DNA of 27,967 nucleotides from a bacterium (GCA_029548585.1 JAKPNC010000152.1:1-27967), one strand, 5' to 3'. Counted from the first letter of the stretch, positions 8,112 to 15,845 are shown. The notes: a model not told the origin generated them from the sequence alone. Translations and numbers: made by a program.

Positions 8112-9191
8112 ATGGTTAAACTTAAAGCGGGCATCATCGGAGCAGGGGGGATTGCACAGTATGCCCATATTCCATGCTACAAAAAACTCGGGGATGTCGA
8201 GATATCCGCCATTGCCGACGTAAACGTTGAAAAACTGGAATTCGTAGCCCGAAAATACGGGGTGCCCAAAACGTTTGCAAGGTGGGAAGATATGCTGGAT
8301 GAAAATATAGATATTGTAAGCATATGTTCGCCTACGGCTTTTCACTACTCCCAGGCTATCCGGGCCATGGAGCGTGGCAAACATGTACTCTGCGAAAAGC
8401 CTGTGTGCATAGACACAGGAGAAGCAGAAGAAATTTTCAGAGTATCAAAACGTACAGGCATGAAATTCATGGCGGCAATGCACAAAAGGTTCAGCGGGGA
8501 ATCAATCGCCTTAAAGAAGATTATTGAGGCAGGTATCCTTGGAGAAATATATTACGTGAAGACCGGGTGGACAAGAAGGAGGGGGATGCCAAATCCAGGC
8601 TCATGGTTTACGCACAAGGAGCTTTCTGGCGGAGGCTCTCTTATGGACATCGGGGTCCACGCGATAGACCTTGCCGTTTACCTCGCCGGATTATCAAACC
8701 CTGTTTCCATATCAGGATCATCATACTCGAAGTTCAGGGATAATGCCTCAGACGGAGGATGGCCTCCGCTCAACACCCGGAAGGGAAACGAATATGCCGG
8801 CAGTATAGATGTGGAAGAACTTGCCGCGGGATTTACAAGGTTTAAAAACGGACAGACCCTTTTTGCGGAAGCCTGCTGGGCAGGGAACCTTTATGACAGG
8901 TTCTCGCTGGAAATCATGGGCGACAGGGCAGGGGCTGCCATCTTCGACCCTGGAGAGAAAAAGAAGAATTCCCTGGCAATCTACCGATCCGGACAACCCC
9001 TTTCTGACATTTTTCCATCTGTTCCCCCGGTAGATCCCTTCATGGGCGAGATAGAATATTTTATTAAATGCGTGCGTGAAGATACCGAACCTTTGACAAA
9101 AGCAGACGAAATAATTACGGTGATCCGGATTATCCGGGGGATCTACGAATCATCCGAAACCGGATATCCCGCAAAGATTTCGATCGGGTAG
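8112..9191 (+). CDS. Gfo/Idh/MocA family NAD(P)-dependent oxidoreductase (paralogue 2)
   Basis: This is 359 aa, the same length as the copy at 6359-7438. Its landmarks fall at the same residue numbers: GIIGAGGIAQ (8-16), CEKP (94-97) and GGGSLMDIGVHAID (173-186) with Asp179 and His183. The ATG at 8112 is chosen because AAAGGA lies just upstream; a TTG at 8097 in the same frame overlaps the previous stop. Shared stretches such as AQYAHIP, SICSP, SWFT and DGGWPP point to an in-locus duplication, while many substitutions (for example RRRGMPNPG versus RRRGIPGLG) suggest substrate divergence. Last recognisable gene of the cluster; a strong inverted repeat follows at 9301. Confidence 0.92.
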   Translation: MVKLKAGIIGAGGIAQYAHIPCYKKLGDVEISAIADVNVEKLEFVARKYGVPKTFARWEDMLDENIDIVSICSPTAFHYSQAIRAMERGKHVLCEKPVCIDTGEAEEIFRVSKRTGMKFMAAMHKRFSGESIALKKIIEAGILGEIYYVKTGWTRRRGMPNPGSWFTHKELSGGGSLMDIGVHAIDLAVYLAGLSNPVSISGSSYSKFRDNASDGGWPPLNTRKGNEYAGSIDVEELAAGFTRFKNGQTLFAEACWAGNLYDRFSLEIMGDRAGAAIFDPGEKKKNSLAIYRSGQPLSDIFPSVPPVDPFMGEIEYFIKCVREDTEPLTKADEIITVIRIIRGIYESSETGYPAKISIG

Positions 9192-9195
9192 AAGA

Positions 9196-9348
9196 ATGAA
9201 AGAGATCAGGAACCGCCAGAACATGTTTTTCAAAGGGAAAACAAAGTTAAAACCGCTTGTAAAGTGCAAGTTTCCGAAACAGTCTTCCATGGAAACAAGA
9301 AAACAGAAAAACTCTTATCCGGGTTTTTCTGTTTCAAAAGGAAGATAG
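9196..9348 (+). CDS. Possible 50-aa basic peptide (doubtful)
   Basis: An ATG four bases after the Gfo/Idh paralogue 2 stop opens a 50-codon frame (MKEIRNRQNMFFKG...SVSKGR) rich in Lys and Arg. It has only a weak GAAG ahead of it. It runs through the 12-bp inverted repeat at 9301-9334, which is more consistent with the region being a 3' untranslated end. No family is recognised. Confidence 0.15.
   Translation: MKEIRNRQNMFFKGKTKLKPLVKCKFPKQSSMETRKQKNSYPGFSVSKGR
9301..9334 (+). terminator. Perfect 12-bp inverted repeat, probable bidirectional-type terminator
   Basis: AAACAGAAAAAC (9301-9312) is followed by a 10-nt loop and its exact complement GTTTTTCTGTTT (9323-9334). It lies 109 bp after the Gfo/Idh paralogue 2 stop and before mscL. 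The T-rich right arm could serve as the U-tract, but the stem has few GC pairs, so termination strength is uncertain. Confidence 0.5.
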
Positions 9349-9358
9349 AAGACCTGGC

Positions 9359-9385
9359 GATAAAACAGCTGCCGCTGGTTTTATC
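9359..9385 (+). other. Second stem-loop ahead of mscL
   Basis: GATAAAACAGC (9359-9369) pairs with GCTGGTTTTATC (9374-9385) around a TGCC loop, with a single bulged G. It is 24 bp after the 12-bp inverted repeat and 56 bp before the mscL start. It could be part of the terminator or an mscL leader structure; no SD is sequestered. Confidence 0.3.
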
Positions 9386-9441
9386 CTGAAGAATGCTTTT
9401 AACCCAGGCAAGGCGGCTGCAAAAACAAGGGAGGATATCTT

Positions 9442-9840
9442 ATGGGAATGGTAAAGGAATTCAAGGAATTTGCCGTTAAGGGAAACGTTATTGACATGGC
9501 GGTAGGGATCATTATAGGGGGAGCTTTCGGCAAAATGGTGTCATCTTTCGTAGGGGATGTTATCATGCCGCCCATTGGGGCCTTTCTGGGCGGAGTAAAT
9601 TTTAGTGATCTGGCAATCACGGTAAAACAAGCCTCGATAGATACGCCGGCAGTATTAATATCATATGGAAAATTCATACAATCTATCGTGGATTTTGTAA
9701 TAATAGCCTTTGCAATATTTATCGTTATAAAGGCCATGAATTCCATGAAGAAGAAAGAAGAACCTGCAGGGCCGCCTGCTCCCACAAAGGAGGAAGTGCT
9801 CCTGGAGGAGATCCGTGACCTTCTTAAAGACAAGAAATGA
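9442..9840 (+). CDS. mscL: Large-conductance mechanosensitive channel MscL
   Basis: This 132-aa inner-membrane channel opens under membrane tension to release solutes during hypo-osmotic shock. The typical layout is complete: an amphipathic N-terminus (MGMVKEFKEFAVKGNVIDMA), TM1 with the hallmark VGIIIGGAFGKMVSSFVGDVIMPPIG (about 22-47), a periplasmic loop, TM2 (about 74-96, FIQSIVDFVIIAFAIFIVIKAMN), and a charged C-terminal helix ending EEIRDLLKDKK. The length fits the family (about 130-150). A strong SD (AGGGAGG) lies upstream. It appears to be a single-gene unit between two apparent transcript ends. Confidence 0.97.
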   Translation: MGMVKEFKEFAVKGNVIDMAVGIIIGGAFGKMVSSFVGDVIMPPIGAFLGGVNFSDLAITVKQASIDTPAVLISYGKFIQSIVDFVIIAFAIFIVIKAMNSMKKKEEPAGPPAPTKEEVLLEEIRDLLKDKK

Positions 9841-9932
9841 ATCTACTACGGTCATTTCCCCTTAAATGGCAGGGTTCAGGGTGGGAGTGACTCAACATAT
9901 CTTATTACGGGAAAGTGAAAAAAACATCCATG

Positions 9933-9945
9933 TTTGCCAGTACCA
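9933..9945 (+). promoter_or_regulatory. Leader element TTTGCCAGTACCA (copy 3, divergent)
   Basis: Matches the 13-nt leader of 6325-6337 and 15846-15858 at 10 of 13 positions. Its TTG lies at the same 33-nt distance from the ATG (9967) of the first desuccinylase-like gene. The CATAG segment seen before the other two copies is only partly kept here (CATCC). Confidence 0.35.
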
Positions 9946-9966
9946 ATTTATGGACAAGGAGATAAA

Positions 9967-11016
9967 ATGGCCAAAGCAAAAACGAAAAAGATACATGTCA
10001 CGTTAAAAAACGGCACAAGTTTCGATATCTCTTACTGGGACATAGACTCAGGAAAGGAAGGCCCATGCCTGCTTATAACGGCGGCATTCCACGGCAACGA
10101 GGTACAGGGAAGCGAAGTCATGAGGAGGTTTACCCCCATTGCCGAAAAAAGCATTGTAAAAGGACGTATGATCCTTATACCTTTTGCAAATCCGATGGCG
10201 TTGTGGAACAGGAGACCCCATATAATATCAACCCTTGCCCATCCCAAGGGAAAGGAGGTATGGGACAACGAAAGGAAGATAATGCGCTTCGATTTGAGGG
10301 ACAACATTAATTGCACCTGGCCTGGCAACCCTGACGGAAACGAGGCCGAACAGATAACCAACGTCCTTTACAATACCGTGGTAAAAGAGGCAACTCACCT
10401 GATAGATATGCACTGCTGGCAGCACTTCGTTGTAACCGCCGCCCTTTCAAGCAATGACGAGAAGTTCATTGATTTTGCCAGGGCTTCAGCTTTGCCTGCA
10501 ATATACATTAGCAAGCTGAAACCTGAAACGAGCGGGATACCCAAGCCTCCGTGCACGCTCGGAATGCTTTTCGAGGCAACCGGCAGGCTTGCATTTGACA
10601 TGGAGTTCTCAGGACAGTACGTGATATACGAGAAAGAGGTGGTAAGAGGGGTGAGAATGCTGAAGAACTGCTCGAAATATCTCGGCATGTTCAGGGGCAA
10701 GCCCGAGGGACTTGATGAAACCGTAATATTTAAAGATAAAAACGCAAAGGAAGTTACGGTTACCGCTCCTGAAAACGGCTTGTTTGTGGAAAATGGCCTT
10801 TCCAATGGCGATTATGTAAAAAAGGGAAGTCTTCTCGGGATAATCTTCAGCGACAGGACACTTAAGACTGTCAATATAAAAGCGCCTATTGACGGATACC
10901 TGTACTCATACGGCCACAACAGGAGATTGTGCGACGTGGACCTTGCTGATACCCATCCATATGCTGACAAGGGAGATACACTGGCAATAATAGTAAAATC
11001 TTCAAGAAAAAAATAA
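9967..11016 (+). CDS. Succinylglutamate desuccinylase/aspartoacylase family protein (tandem copy 1)
   Basis: This 349-aa zinc amidohydrolase is of the AstE/AspA (M14-like) superfamily; members cleave an acyl group from an amino-acid nitrogen. Zinc ligands by motif: His42 and Glu45 (FHGNE) and His149 (DMHC). Glu213 (FDMEFSG) fits the general base. NRRP (81-84) and DLRDNIN (109-115) occupy the usual substrate-arginine and DNR positions. The C-terminal part (about 265-345, with VTAPENGLF and KAPIDGYLY) looks like a lipoyl/biotinyl-like beta-barrel, common in this family. The start ATG 9967 has AAGGAG upstream. It shares a 47-nt identical DNA run with copy 3. No signal peptide, so cytoplasmic. 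Substrate not deducible. Confidence 0.85.
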   Translation: MAKAKTKKIHVTLKNGTSFDISYWDIDSGKEGPCLLITAAFHGNEVQGSEVMRRFTPIAEKSIVKGRMILIPFANPMALWNRRPHIISTLAHPKGKEVWDNERKIMRFDLRDNINCTWPGNPDGNEAEQITNVLYNTVVKEATHLIDMHCWQHFVVTAALSSNDEKFIDFARASALPAIYISKLKPETSGIPKPPCTLGMLFEATGRLAFDMEFSGQYVIYEKEVVRGVRMLKNCSKYLGMFRGKPEGLDETVIFKDKNAKEVTVTAPENGLFVENGLSNGDYVKKGSLLGIIFSDRTLKTVNIKAPIDGYLYSYGHNRRLCDVDLADTHPYADKGDTLAIIVKSSRKK

Positions 11017-11046
11017 CAAATTCTCAAACACGGAGGGAAAAACGAA

Positions 11047-12096
11047 ATGTCAAAGGCAAAAGTAAAATATTTACCGGTAAGGATAAAAGGCAGGCCGGAG
11101 TTCAAGATAGCTTACTGGGACATAGATTCAGGGAAGAAGGGACCTGTGCTTCTCATCACCGCGGCTTTACACGGAAATGAGGTGCACGGAAGCGAAGTCA
11201 TGAGGAGATTTTGCCCCATAGCGGAAAAAAAGATTGTGAAAGGGCGTATGATTCTTGTCCCTTTCGCCAATCCTCTTGCGCTCTGGAACAGAAGACCCCA
11301 TATTGTTTCAACGCTCGCCCATCCCAAGGGCAAGGAGATATGGGATAAGGAGAAAAAAATCCTCCGGTTTGACCTCAGGGACAACATCAACTGTACATGG
11401 CCGGGAAACCCGAAAGGCAATGAAGCCGAACAGATAACCTACGTTCTGTCGGAGAAAATTGTTCCGCAGGCAACCCATTGCATTGATATGCATTGCTGGA
11501 GCCGCTTCAGTATAGCCGCAGCTCTCTCAACAGAAGATGAGAAGCAGATGGAGTTTGCCAGGATGTCTGCTTTGCCCGCTATTTTTGTCAGAGGGCCAAA
11601 GCCGGATTATTCAAAGGGAATCCCAAAACCATGCCTTTTGTCCATGCTGTTTAATGCAACAGGAAAACTTGCCTTCGACATGGAATTTTCAGGACAATAT
11701 ATCATATTTGAAAAAGAAGTATTGCTGGGCGTCAGAATGCTGAGCAACTGCTCGAAATATCTCGGCATGTTGAAGGGAAAACCGGAAGGGCTTGAAGAAA
11801 CCATAATTTTCAAAGACAGGAACACTCAGGAAGTTACTGTCACCGCCCCGGAAAACGGATTGTTTGCCGAAGCCGGCCTGTCAAACGGAGATTTTGTGAA
11901 GAAGGGCAGCCTCCTCGGAACTCTTTTCAGCGACAGGACATTGAAAACTACGGAGATAAAGGCGCCGGTTGACGGGTACCTGTATGCTTACGGCCACTAC
12001 AGGAGATTTTGCGATGCCGACCTTGCGGATATGCATCCTTACGCGGACAAGGGAGACACCCTGGCGATAATTGTCAAATCATCGAAAAAGAAATAA
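11047..12096 (+). CDS. Succinylglutamate desuccinylase/aspartoacylase family protein (tandem copy 2)
   Basis: This is 349 aa, equal in length and colinear with its neighbours. The catalytic set is intact: His42 and Glu45 (LHGNE), His149 (DMHC), Glu213 (FDMEFSG), NRRP at 81-84 and DLRDNIN. The end region (IVKSSKKK) is nearly that of copy 1, while the N-terminal YLPV and RPEFK segments are shared with copy 3. The region near residues 152-195, which should border the active site, is one of the least conserved among the copies (SRFSIAAAL here), suggesting different substrates. The start is supported by CACGGAGGG upstream. It is 30 bp after copy 1 and 54 bp before copy 3, in one likely operon. Confidence 0.85.
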   Translation: MSKAKVKYLPVRIKGRPEFKIAYWDIDSGKKGPVLLITAALHGNEVHGSEVMRRFCPIAEKKIVKGRMILVPFANPLALWNRRPHIVSTLAHPKGKEIWDKEKKILRFDLRDNINCTWPGNPKGNEAEQITYVLSEKIVPQATHCIDMHCWSRFSIAAALSTEDEKQMEFARMSALPAIFVRGPKPDYSKGIPKPCLLSMLFNATGKLAFDMEFSGQYIIFEKEVLLGVRMLSNCSKYLGMLKGKPEGLEETIIFKDRNTQEVTVTAPENGLFAEAGLSNGDFVKKGSLLGTLFSDRTLKTTEIKAPVDGYLYAYGHYRRFCDADLADMHPYADKGDTLAIIVKSSKKK

Positions 12097-12113
12097 TAAA
12101 CATAAAAATTCAC

Positions 12114-12132
12114 GCGAAGGTTCGGCTTTCGC
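12114..12132 (+). other. Intercistronic stem-loop between desuccinylase copies 2 and 3
   Basis: GCGAAGG (12114-12120) pairs with CTTTCGC (12126-12132) around a TTCGG loop: seven pairs including one G-U. There is no U-tract; the run that follows is AACATTAAAGGAAAAAA, which is the SD region of copy 3. It may be an mRNA processing or stability element that sets relative expression of copy 3. Confidence 0.4.
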
Positions 12133-12150
12133 TAACATTAAAGGAAAAAA

Positions 12151-13200
12151 ATGGCAAAAGCCAAAACGAAATATTTGCCTGTTAAAATAAAAGACAGGCC
12201 GGAATTCAAACTGGCTTATTGGGAGATAGATTCAGGGAAAGAGGGACCCGTTTTACTTATCACTGCCGCACTTCATGGAATAGAAGTCCAGGGGAGCGAG
12301 GTAATCAGAAGGTTCTGTCCCATTGCTGAGAAAAAGATTTTAAAAGGTCGCATGATACTTGTGCCTTTCGCCAACCCTCCGGCCCTCTGGAACCGCAGGG
12401 CCCACATAGTATCAACCCTTGCCCATCCCAAGGGAAAGGAGATATGGGATGATGAAAGGAAGATAATGCGCTTCGATTTGAGGGACAACATTAATTGCAC
12501 GTGGCCGGGCAACCCCGATGGAAACGAGGCAGAACAGGTCAGCCACGCACTCTACAATGGGATAGTAAAGCAGGCCACCCACCTTGTGGACATGCACTGC
12601 TGGAACCGTTTTACCGTAACTGCTGCTCTCGCCGACGAAAGCCCGGGAACTATGGAACTTGCAAAGGCGGCAGCTCTTCCTGCCATTTCAGTCAGGCCCG
12701 CAACGGCGCTAACGAGCCCCCAAAGACCCATGCCTCCCACTCTAAGTTACATTTTCAAGACAACCGGCCGGGTTGCGCTCGACATGGAGTTTTCCGGCCA
12801 GTACATAATAAGCGAAAATGAGGTGGCGAGAGGCGTGAGGATGCTGTCCAACTGTTCAAAACATATAGGCATGTTCCGGGGTAAACCAGAGGGAACGGAA
12901 GAGACAGTGATGATTCTTGACGTCAAAATGGAAAAAATAACAGTAACAGCTCAAACGGAAGGACTTTTCATAGAGAATGGGCTGGCACCCGGGGACAGAG
13001 TAAACAAGGGAGAGGTCCTTGGAACACTTTTCAACGATAAGAACCTCAGGTCAACTGAAGTGAAATCCCCTGCAGGAGGATATCTTTACGCTTACGGACA
13101 TTACAGAAGATTCTGCGATGCTGATCTTGCGGACATGCATCCATACGCCGATAAAGGAGACACTCTTGCCATCATAGTAAGACCAAAGGGAAAAAAGTGA
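12151..13200 (+). CDS. Succinylglutamate desuccinylase/aspartoacylase family protein (tandem copy 3)
   Basis: This is 349 aa with the same catalytic layout: His42 and Glu45 (LHGIE, with Ile in place of the Asn of the other copies), His149 (DMHC) and Glu213 (LDMEFSG). NRRA replaces NRRP at 81-84. The segment about 183-200 (RPATALTSPQRPMPP) is quite different from copies 1 and 2, as is the linker near 250 (TEETVMILDVKMEK), so this is the most divergent copy. Yet its codons for residues about 102-117 are identical to those of copy 1, hinting at gene conversion. The start has AAAGGA upstream. It converges on the M14 carboxypeptidase gene 191 bp away; that gap shows no clear terminator. Confidence 0.85.
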   Translation: MAKAKTKYLPVKIKDRPEFKLAYWEIDSGKEGPVLLITAALHGIEVQGSEVIRRFCPIAEKKILKGRMILVPFANPPALWNRRAHIVSTLAHPKGKEIWDDERKIMRFDLRDNINCTWPGNPDGNEAEQVSHALYNGIVKQATHLVDMHCWNRFTVTAALADESPGTMELAKAAALPAISVRPATALTSPQRPMPPTLSYIFKTTGRVALDMEFSGQYIISENEVARGVRMLSNCSKHIGMFRGKPEGTEETVMILDVKMEKITVTAQTEGLFIENGLAPGDRVNKGEVLGTLFNDKNLRSTEVKSPAGGYLYAYGHYRRFCDADLADMHPYADKGDTLAIIVRPKGKK

Positions 13201-13391
13201 TTAGGGCGTGATCATAATATATGGAGATCAAAACAGGCAGGGCCATCCTGATACGACGGTATAAAAGAGGCATGAAACGATTAATTTGAAATAAATCCAT
13301 TAAAGAAGGCGAATTGCCATAAGACAGACCGTTTTCTTCCCCCTGGCCCGAGTTGCATAAAATCCTGTAAAAGCCGTAAAATTGAGTTGCT

Positions 13392-15008
13392 TCATGCCTC
13401 GACATTCAGGCGAAAATTGCCTCCGGTCCCGGCATGGACGATTATCTCTCCGAGAGGACCTCCCGATGATTCTACGAACCATTCAAGAGTGCGGCTGCTG
13501 TTTGCATCCATGTGGCCTATATTGTAACAGGACTTAAGAGAAAGAAGCCTGGTTCTGTCTGAAGTTGAAAAGTCAACCCTTACACTTTTCATCCTGGCCA
13601 GGGTGCGCCCTTTTCTTGTTATACTGCTTGAAAAAGCTCCCCTGTTTGCAACTTTTGCCCTTATCCTGTAAACATCTCCTCTTTTTTCCACCGACAGATC
13701 TTCTATAAGGATTCGGGGCCGGCGCCTGGCGTATTCAATAGTGAAATTATATGTCCCTTTGAAGATCTTTTCCAGGTCACCGAGTGCGGGATTGCTAAAG
13801 TATGATAGAATAAATCCTCCGATTTCGATCTTTCCCAGCTGTGGATGCATAAACTCCTTCCAATCGACGAAAAGGGGAAACTTCCTACCGTCATTATCCC
13901 ACCATTTCATTATCCTTCTCTTGAATTCTTCTTCCATTTTGTCACTCGTTGCACTGAAGCGTTCTTCTGTCGTAATGCCCGCGCTGTGATGCATGGTTCC
14001 AAGTTCGAACTCGAAAACGGGAAGGCCAAGATGGTTGTAACCGAAATTGTGAAAATGACCCTTCAGGTTGATATCCCTTCTGTTATTCCAGTGATACTTG
14101 AAAACAGGTATTACGGGGTATCCCGTCTCCTTTGAACCTATAGATGCAAGTTCTTCCATCAGAAGGATGTCTGATTCATCTATATCCCTGTCGCTTCCGG
14201 AAGAAGGAGGTCTAAGAACGGCGCCCGGCCCTGTATGGTAACCCAGTATCCCGAATATATTATTCCTGCCGCTTATGAATTCTCCCATGCTTCTCATCTC
14301 CTTCTCGCTGAAGGGATAATCTCCGGCCCCCCCCTGTTCCGGCTCGGGACGCCAGTCATAAGGCCAGTTCCTGTTCCAGTCAAAACTTCGTCCTCCAATG
14401 GTTATATCATCGCTTCCATCCCATTCATGTATCTTTCCTTCCTGAAAGACTCTGTAGAACGGACCTTTCGAATCAAATCTTCTTTTTATCATCAACCTCG
14501 GATCAAAAGGATCGGCCACAAGACCTCCGTCAGGATGAACCTGTCTCATGCTGAGGATAAGCCCGTTGCCATCGAGATCCTCCTGGAACAAGCTGTTCGG
14601 CGTCCTTATTGACGTATCTGTTCGGCTCCTTATTGAACCTCCCGTTTTCACGGCAAATTCGGCCCCGTCCGGATTAAGCCTCGGGATGATATAAAATACC
14701 ATTTCCTTAAGCAGCTCAGGCTTTTCTTCAACAAGCCTGGCGGCGGTATAAATCGCTGCATGGCTTCCGGCGAGTTCGCACGCATGTATGTTGCCATATA
14801 TCAGGTAAGCCGGCTTGTCTTCCGGAACGCCGCTTTTGAAATCCGTTAAAACCAGCATGTGTATGATACGGCCCTCTCTTGAAGATCCAATAGATTCAAG
14901 CCTGCATAAATCTTTGTATCTTCCGGAAATCATTTCAACGAGCTCGGTCAGTTCCCGGTAATCTATGAAACGATCGCCTGGAAGAAAAACATCTTTATAA
15001 TTTGACAT
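13392..15008 (-). CDS. M14 family zinc carboxypeptidase
   Basis: The start is ATG 15008 (MSNYKDVFLP), preceded by CACGGAGGTTTAC on the minus strand; the open frame further upstream has no SD. The protein is 538 aa. Carboxypeptidase-A fold motifs: HACE (His75, Glu78) and the later zinc ligand His258 in GYHTGP; IIPRLNPDGAEFA (108-120); FDWNRNWPYDWRP (209-221) carrying the Asn-Arg substrate-binding pair; and FEFELG (332-337) with Glu335 as catalytic base. After about residue 420 there is an extra beta-rich C-terminal domain. No signal peptide is visible, so it is probably intracellular. It removes C-terminal residues from peptides, or acts on a related amide such as peptidoglycan stem peptides. 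Together with the three upstream desuccinylases it makes four M14-fold enzymes in 5 kb. Confidence 0.9.
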   Translation of the reverse strand: MSNYKDVFLPGDRFIDYRELTELVEMISGRYKDLCRLESIGSSREGRIIHMLVLTDFKSGVPEDKPAYLIYGNIHACELAGSHAAIYTAARLVEEKPELLKEMVFYIIPRLNPDGAEFAVKTGGSIRSRTDTSIRTPNSLFQEDLDGNGLILSMRQVHPDGGLVADPFDPRLMIKRRFDSKGPFYRVFQEGKIHEWDGSDDITIGGRSFDWNRNWPYDWRPEPEQGGAGDYPFSEKEMRSMGEFISGRNNIFGILGYHTGPGAVLRPPSSGSDRDIDESDILLMEELASIGSKETGYPVIPVFKYHWNNRRDINLKGHFHNFGYNHLGLPVFEFELGTMHHSAGITTEERFSATSDKMEEEFKRRIMKWWDNDGRKFPLFVDWKEFMHPQLGKIEIGGFILSYFSNPALGDLEKIFKGTYNFTIEYARRRPRILIEDLSVEKRGDVYRIRAKVANRGAFSSSITRKGRTLARMKSVRVDFSTSDRTRLLSLKSCYNIGHMDANSSRTLEWFVESSGGPLGEIIVHAGTGGNFRLNVEA

Positions 15009-15030
15009 GTAAACCTCCGTGTAATAGTTC

Positions 15031-15036
15031 AGTATA
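15031..15036 (-). promoter_or_regulatory. Candidate -10 box for the M14 gene
   Basis: TATACT on the minus strand, 22 nt upstream of the start codon, matches 5 of 6 consensus positions. The best -35 (TTGATG) is 20 nt away, which is too far, so only the -10 is proposed. Confidence 0.25.
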
Positions 15037-15097
15037 AACCGGTCATTGAAGGATATCATCAAATAAATGCCAAGTCAAAGACACCATGGACATGTTA

Positions 15098-15126
15098 TTC
15101 AACAGGTTTCCCGGATATGATATAAT
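15098..15126 (+). promoter_or_regulatory. Candidate promoter of the small membrane-protein gene
   Basis: A perfect TATAAT (15121-15126) is preceded, with a 17-nt spacer, by TTCAAC (15098-15103), a weak -35. Transcription would start near 15133, about 27 nt before the ATG at 15160. It is divergent from the M14 gene. Confidence 0.45.
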
Positions 15127-15159
15127 GATATAAATCTAAAACATGAAAGCGGAGATGAT

Positions 15160-15348
15160 ATGTCAAAAAAGAAAAAGATCCATGGAATGGGCATGCCTGT
15201 TTTCACCAGGGGCAAGATGATCAGGCTTCTTGTGTTCGCAGTATTCATTTCTGCCGGATTCTTTTTAAGATCTTTTTTCCCTGGGATGAACACGTTTGGA
15301 TGGGGATTCACATTAGGTCTTGTAGGCATGGCGATACTGACCGGTTAG
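15160..15348 (+). CDS. Small membrane protein, 62 aa, function unknown
   Basis: Starts with a basic, cytoplasmic-looking segment (MSKKKKIHGMG), then a hydrophobic segment at about 20-38 (MIRLLVFAVFISAGFFLRS). A Gly/Phe-rich second segment follows at about 45-62 (GWGFTLGLVGMAILTG), which would make a helical hairpin. An SD-like GCGGAG lies seven bases before the ATG and a good -10 box is present, so it is likely to be a real gene despite its size. No family is recognised. It stands alone between the M14 gene and the repeat-rich gap. Confidence 0.6.
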   Translation: MSKKKKIHGMGMPVFTRGKMIRLLVFAVFISAGFFLRSFFPGMNTFGWGFTLGLVGMAILTG

Positions 15349-15380
15349 GACTCTTTCCTGCTATTCAGGTCATGTCCAAA

Positions 15381-15400
15381 AAAGTGAAAAGTCTGATTAA
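15381..15400 (+). repeat. Short intergenic repeat (AAAGTGAAAAGTCTGATT type), copy 1
   Basis: Matches 25860-25879 at 17 of 20 positions, both preceded by an A/T-rich homopolymer-like run after a C-rich group. A weaker relative lies near 6181-6193. All three are outside genes. Confidence 0.4.
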
Positions 15401-15442
15401 ACCGCGGGATCTTTCAGAAACGGCGGTTACACATGAGAAAAA

Positions 15443-15494
15443 GAGGATATAATCTTTCATTGAAGAGTATTTCCAAAACTTGTCATCCTGAAAA
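15443..15494 (+). repeat. Copy B of the 52-nt dispersed intergenic repeat
   Basis: Aligns without gaps to 6219-6270 with 45 of 52 identical positions. It runs directly into the inverted repeat at 15485-15509, so the element may be longer and copy A may be a decayed version. Confidence 0.65.
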
Positions 15495-15509
15495 ACTTCT
15501 CTTCAGGAT
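15485..15509 (+). repeat. Palindromic element ATCCTGAA...TTCAGGAT
   Basis: Perfect 8-bp arms around a 9-nt loop, preceded by CTTGTC and followed by CTCG. From memory this is the design of the common environmental-genome element GTCATCCTGA...TCAGGATCT. Confidence 0.5.
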
Positions 15510-15697
15510 CTCGTCTTTATTCACTTCAGGCTCTCTCTTCTTCTTTCCTTTACGAGTATCCTCAAAGCATCAGCAGAGGAGGGGAGAGGGCATGCCCGCC
15601 ATAGCCTTGAAGAAGAAGGATTCCCTGAAACGATTTTTTTTCCTCCGCTACCCTTGGAGGAGAGGATTTAGGTGTGGGTTGATATAAACCTCCCACG

Positions 15698-15730
15698 TTT
15701 GTCATTTGGAAAAGCTTCTTTCCAGAATCT
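15698..15730 (+). repeat. Degenerate palindromic element (TTTGTCATTTGGAAA...)
   Basis: TGGAAA (15707-15712) and TTTCCA (15719-15724) form the arms, and the flanks TTTGTCA and GAATCT mirror the element at 15479-15511. Probably a decayed copy. Confidence 0.35.
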
Positions 15731-15736
15731 AAAAGA

Positions 15737-15768
15737 ATAGACCCTGAGTAAACACCCCTCAGGACGAC
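15737..15768 (-). repeat. Palindromic element in the opposite orientation (GTCGTCCTGAG...CTCAGGGTCT)
   Basis: On the minus strand it reads GTCGTCCTGAGG, a loop, then CTCAGGGTCT, with 6-bp arms at 15743-15748 and 15758-15763. It has the same design as the element at 15485 but is inverted. Confidence 0.4.
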
Positions 15769-15845
15769 AAAGGGTGAGGGGAGAACAATAAACACTTTAA
15801 AATCATTGAAAGATTAAAATAAACACTACATAAAGCATAGATAAG

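Noticed and set aside
13201..13391. A 22-codon open frame (MEIKTGRAILIRR...) in the convergent gap
   Set aside because: Too short, no convincing SD, no context; nothing else of note is visible in this gap.
13267..13400. Inverted repeat GAGGCATGAA / TTCATGCCTC flanking the gap between desuccinylase copy 3 and the M14 gene
   Set aside because: Ten-base arms 114 bp apart, with one arm inside the M14 coding end; most likely chance, and not a terminator.
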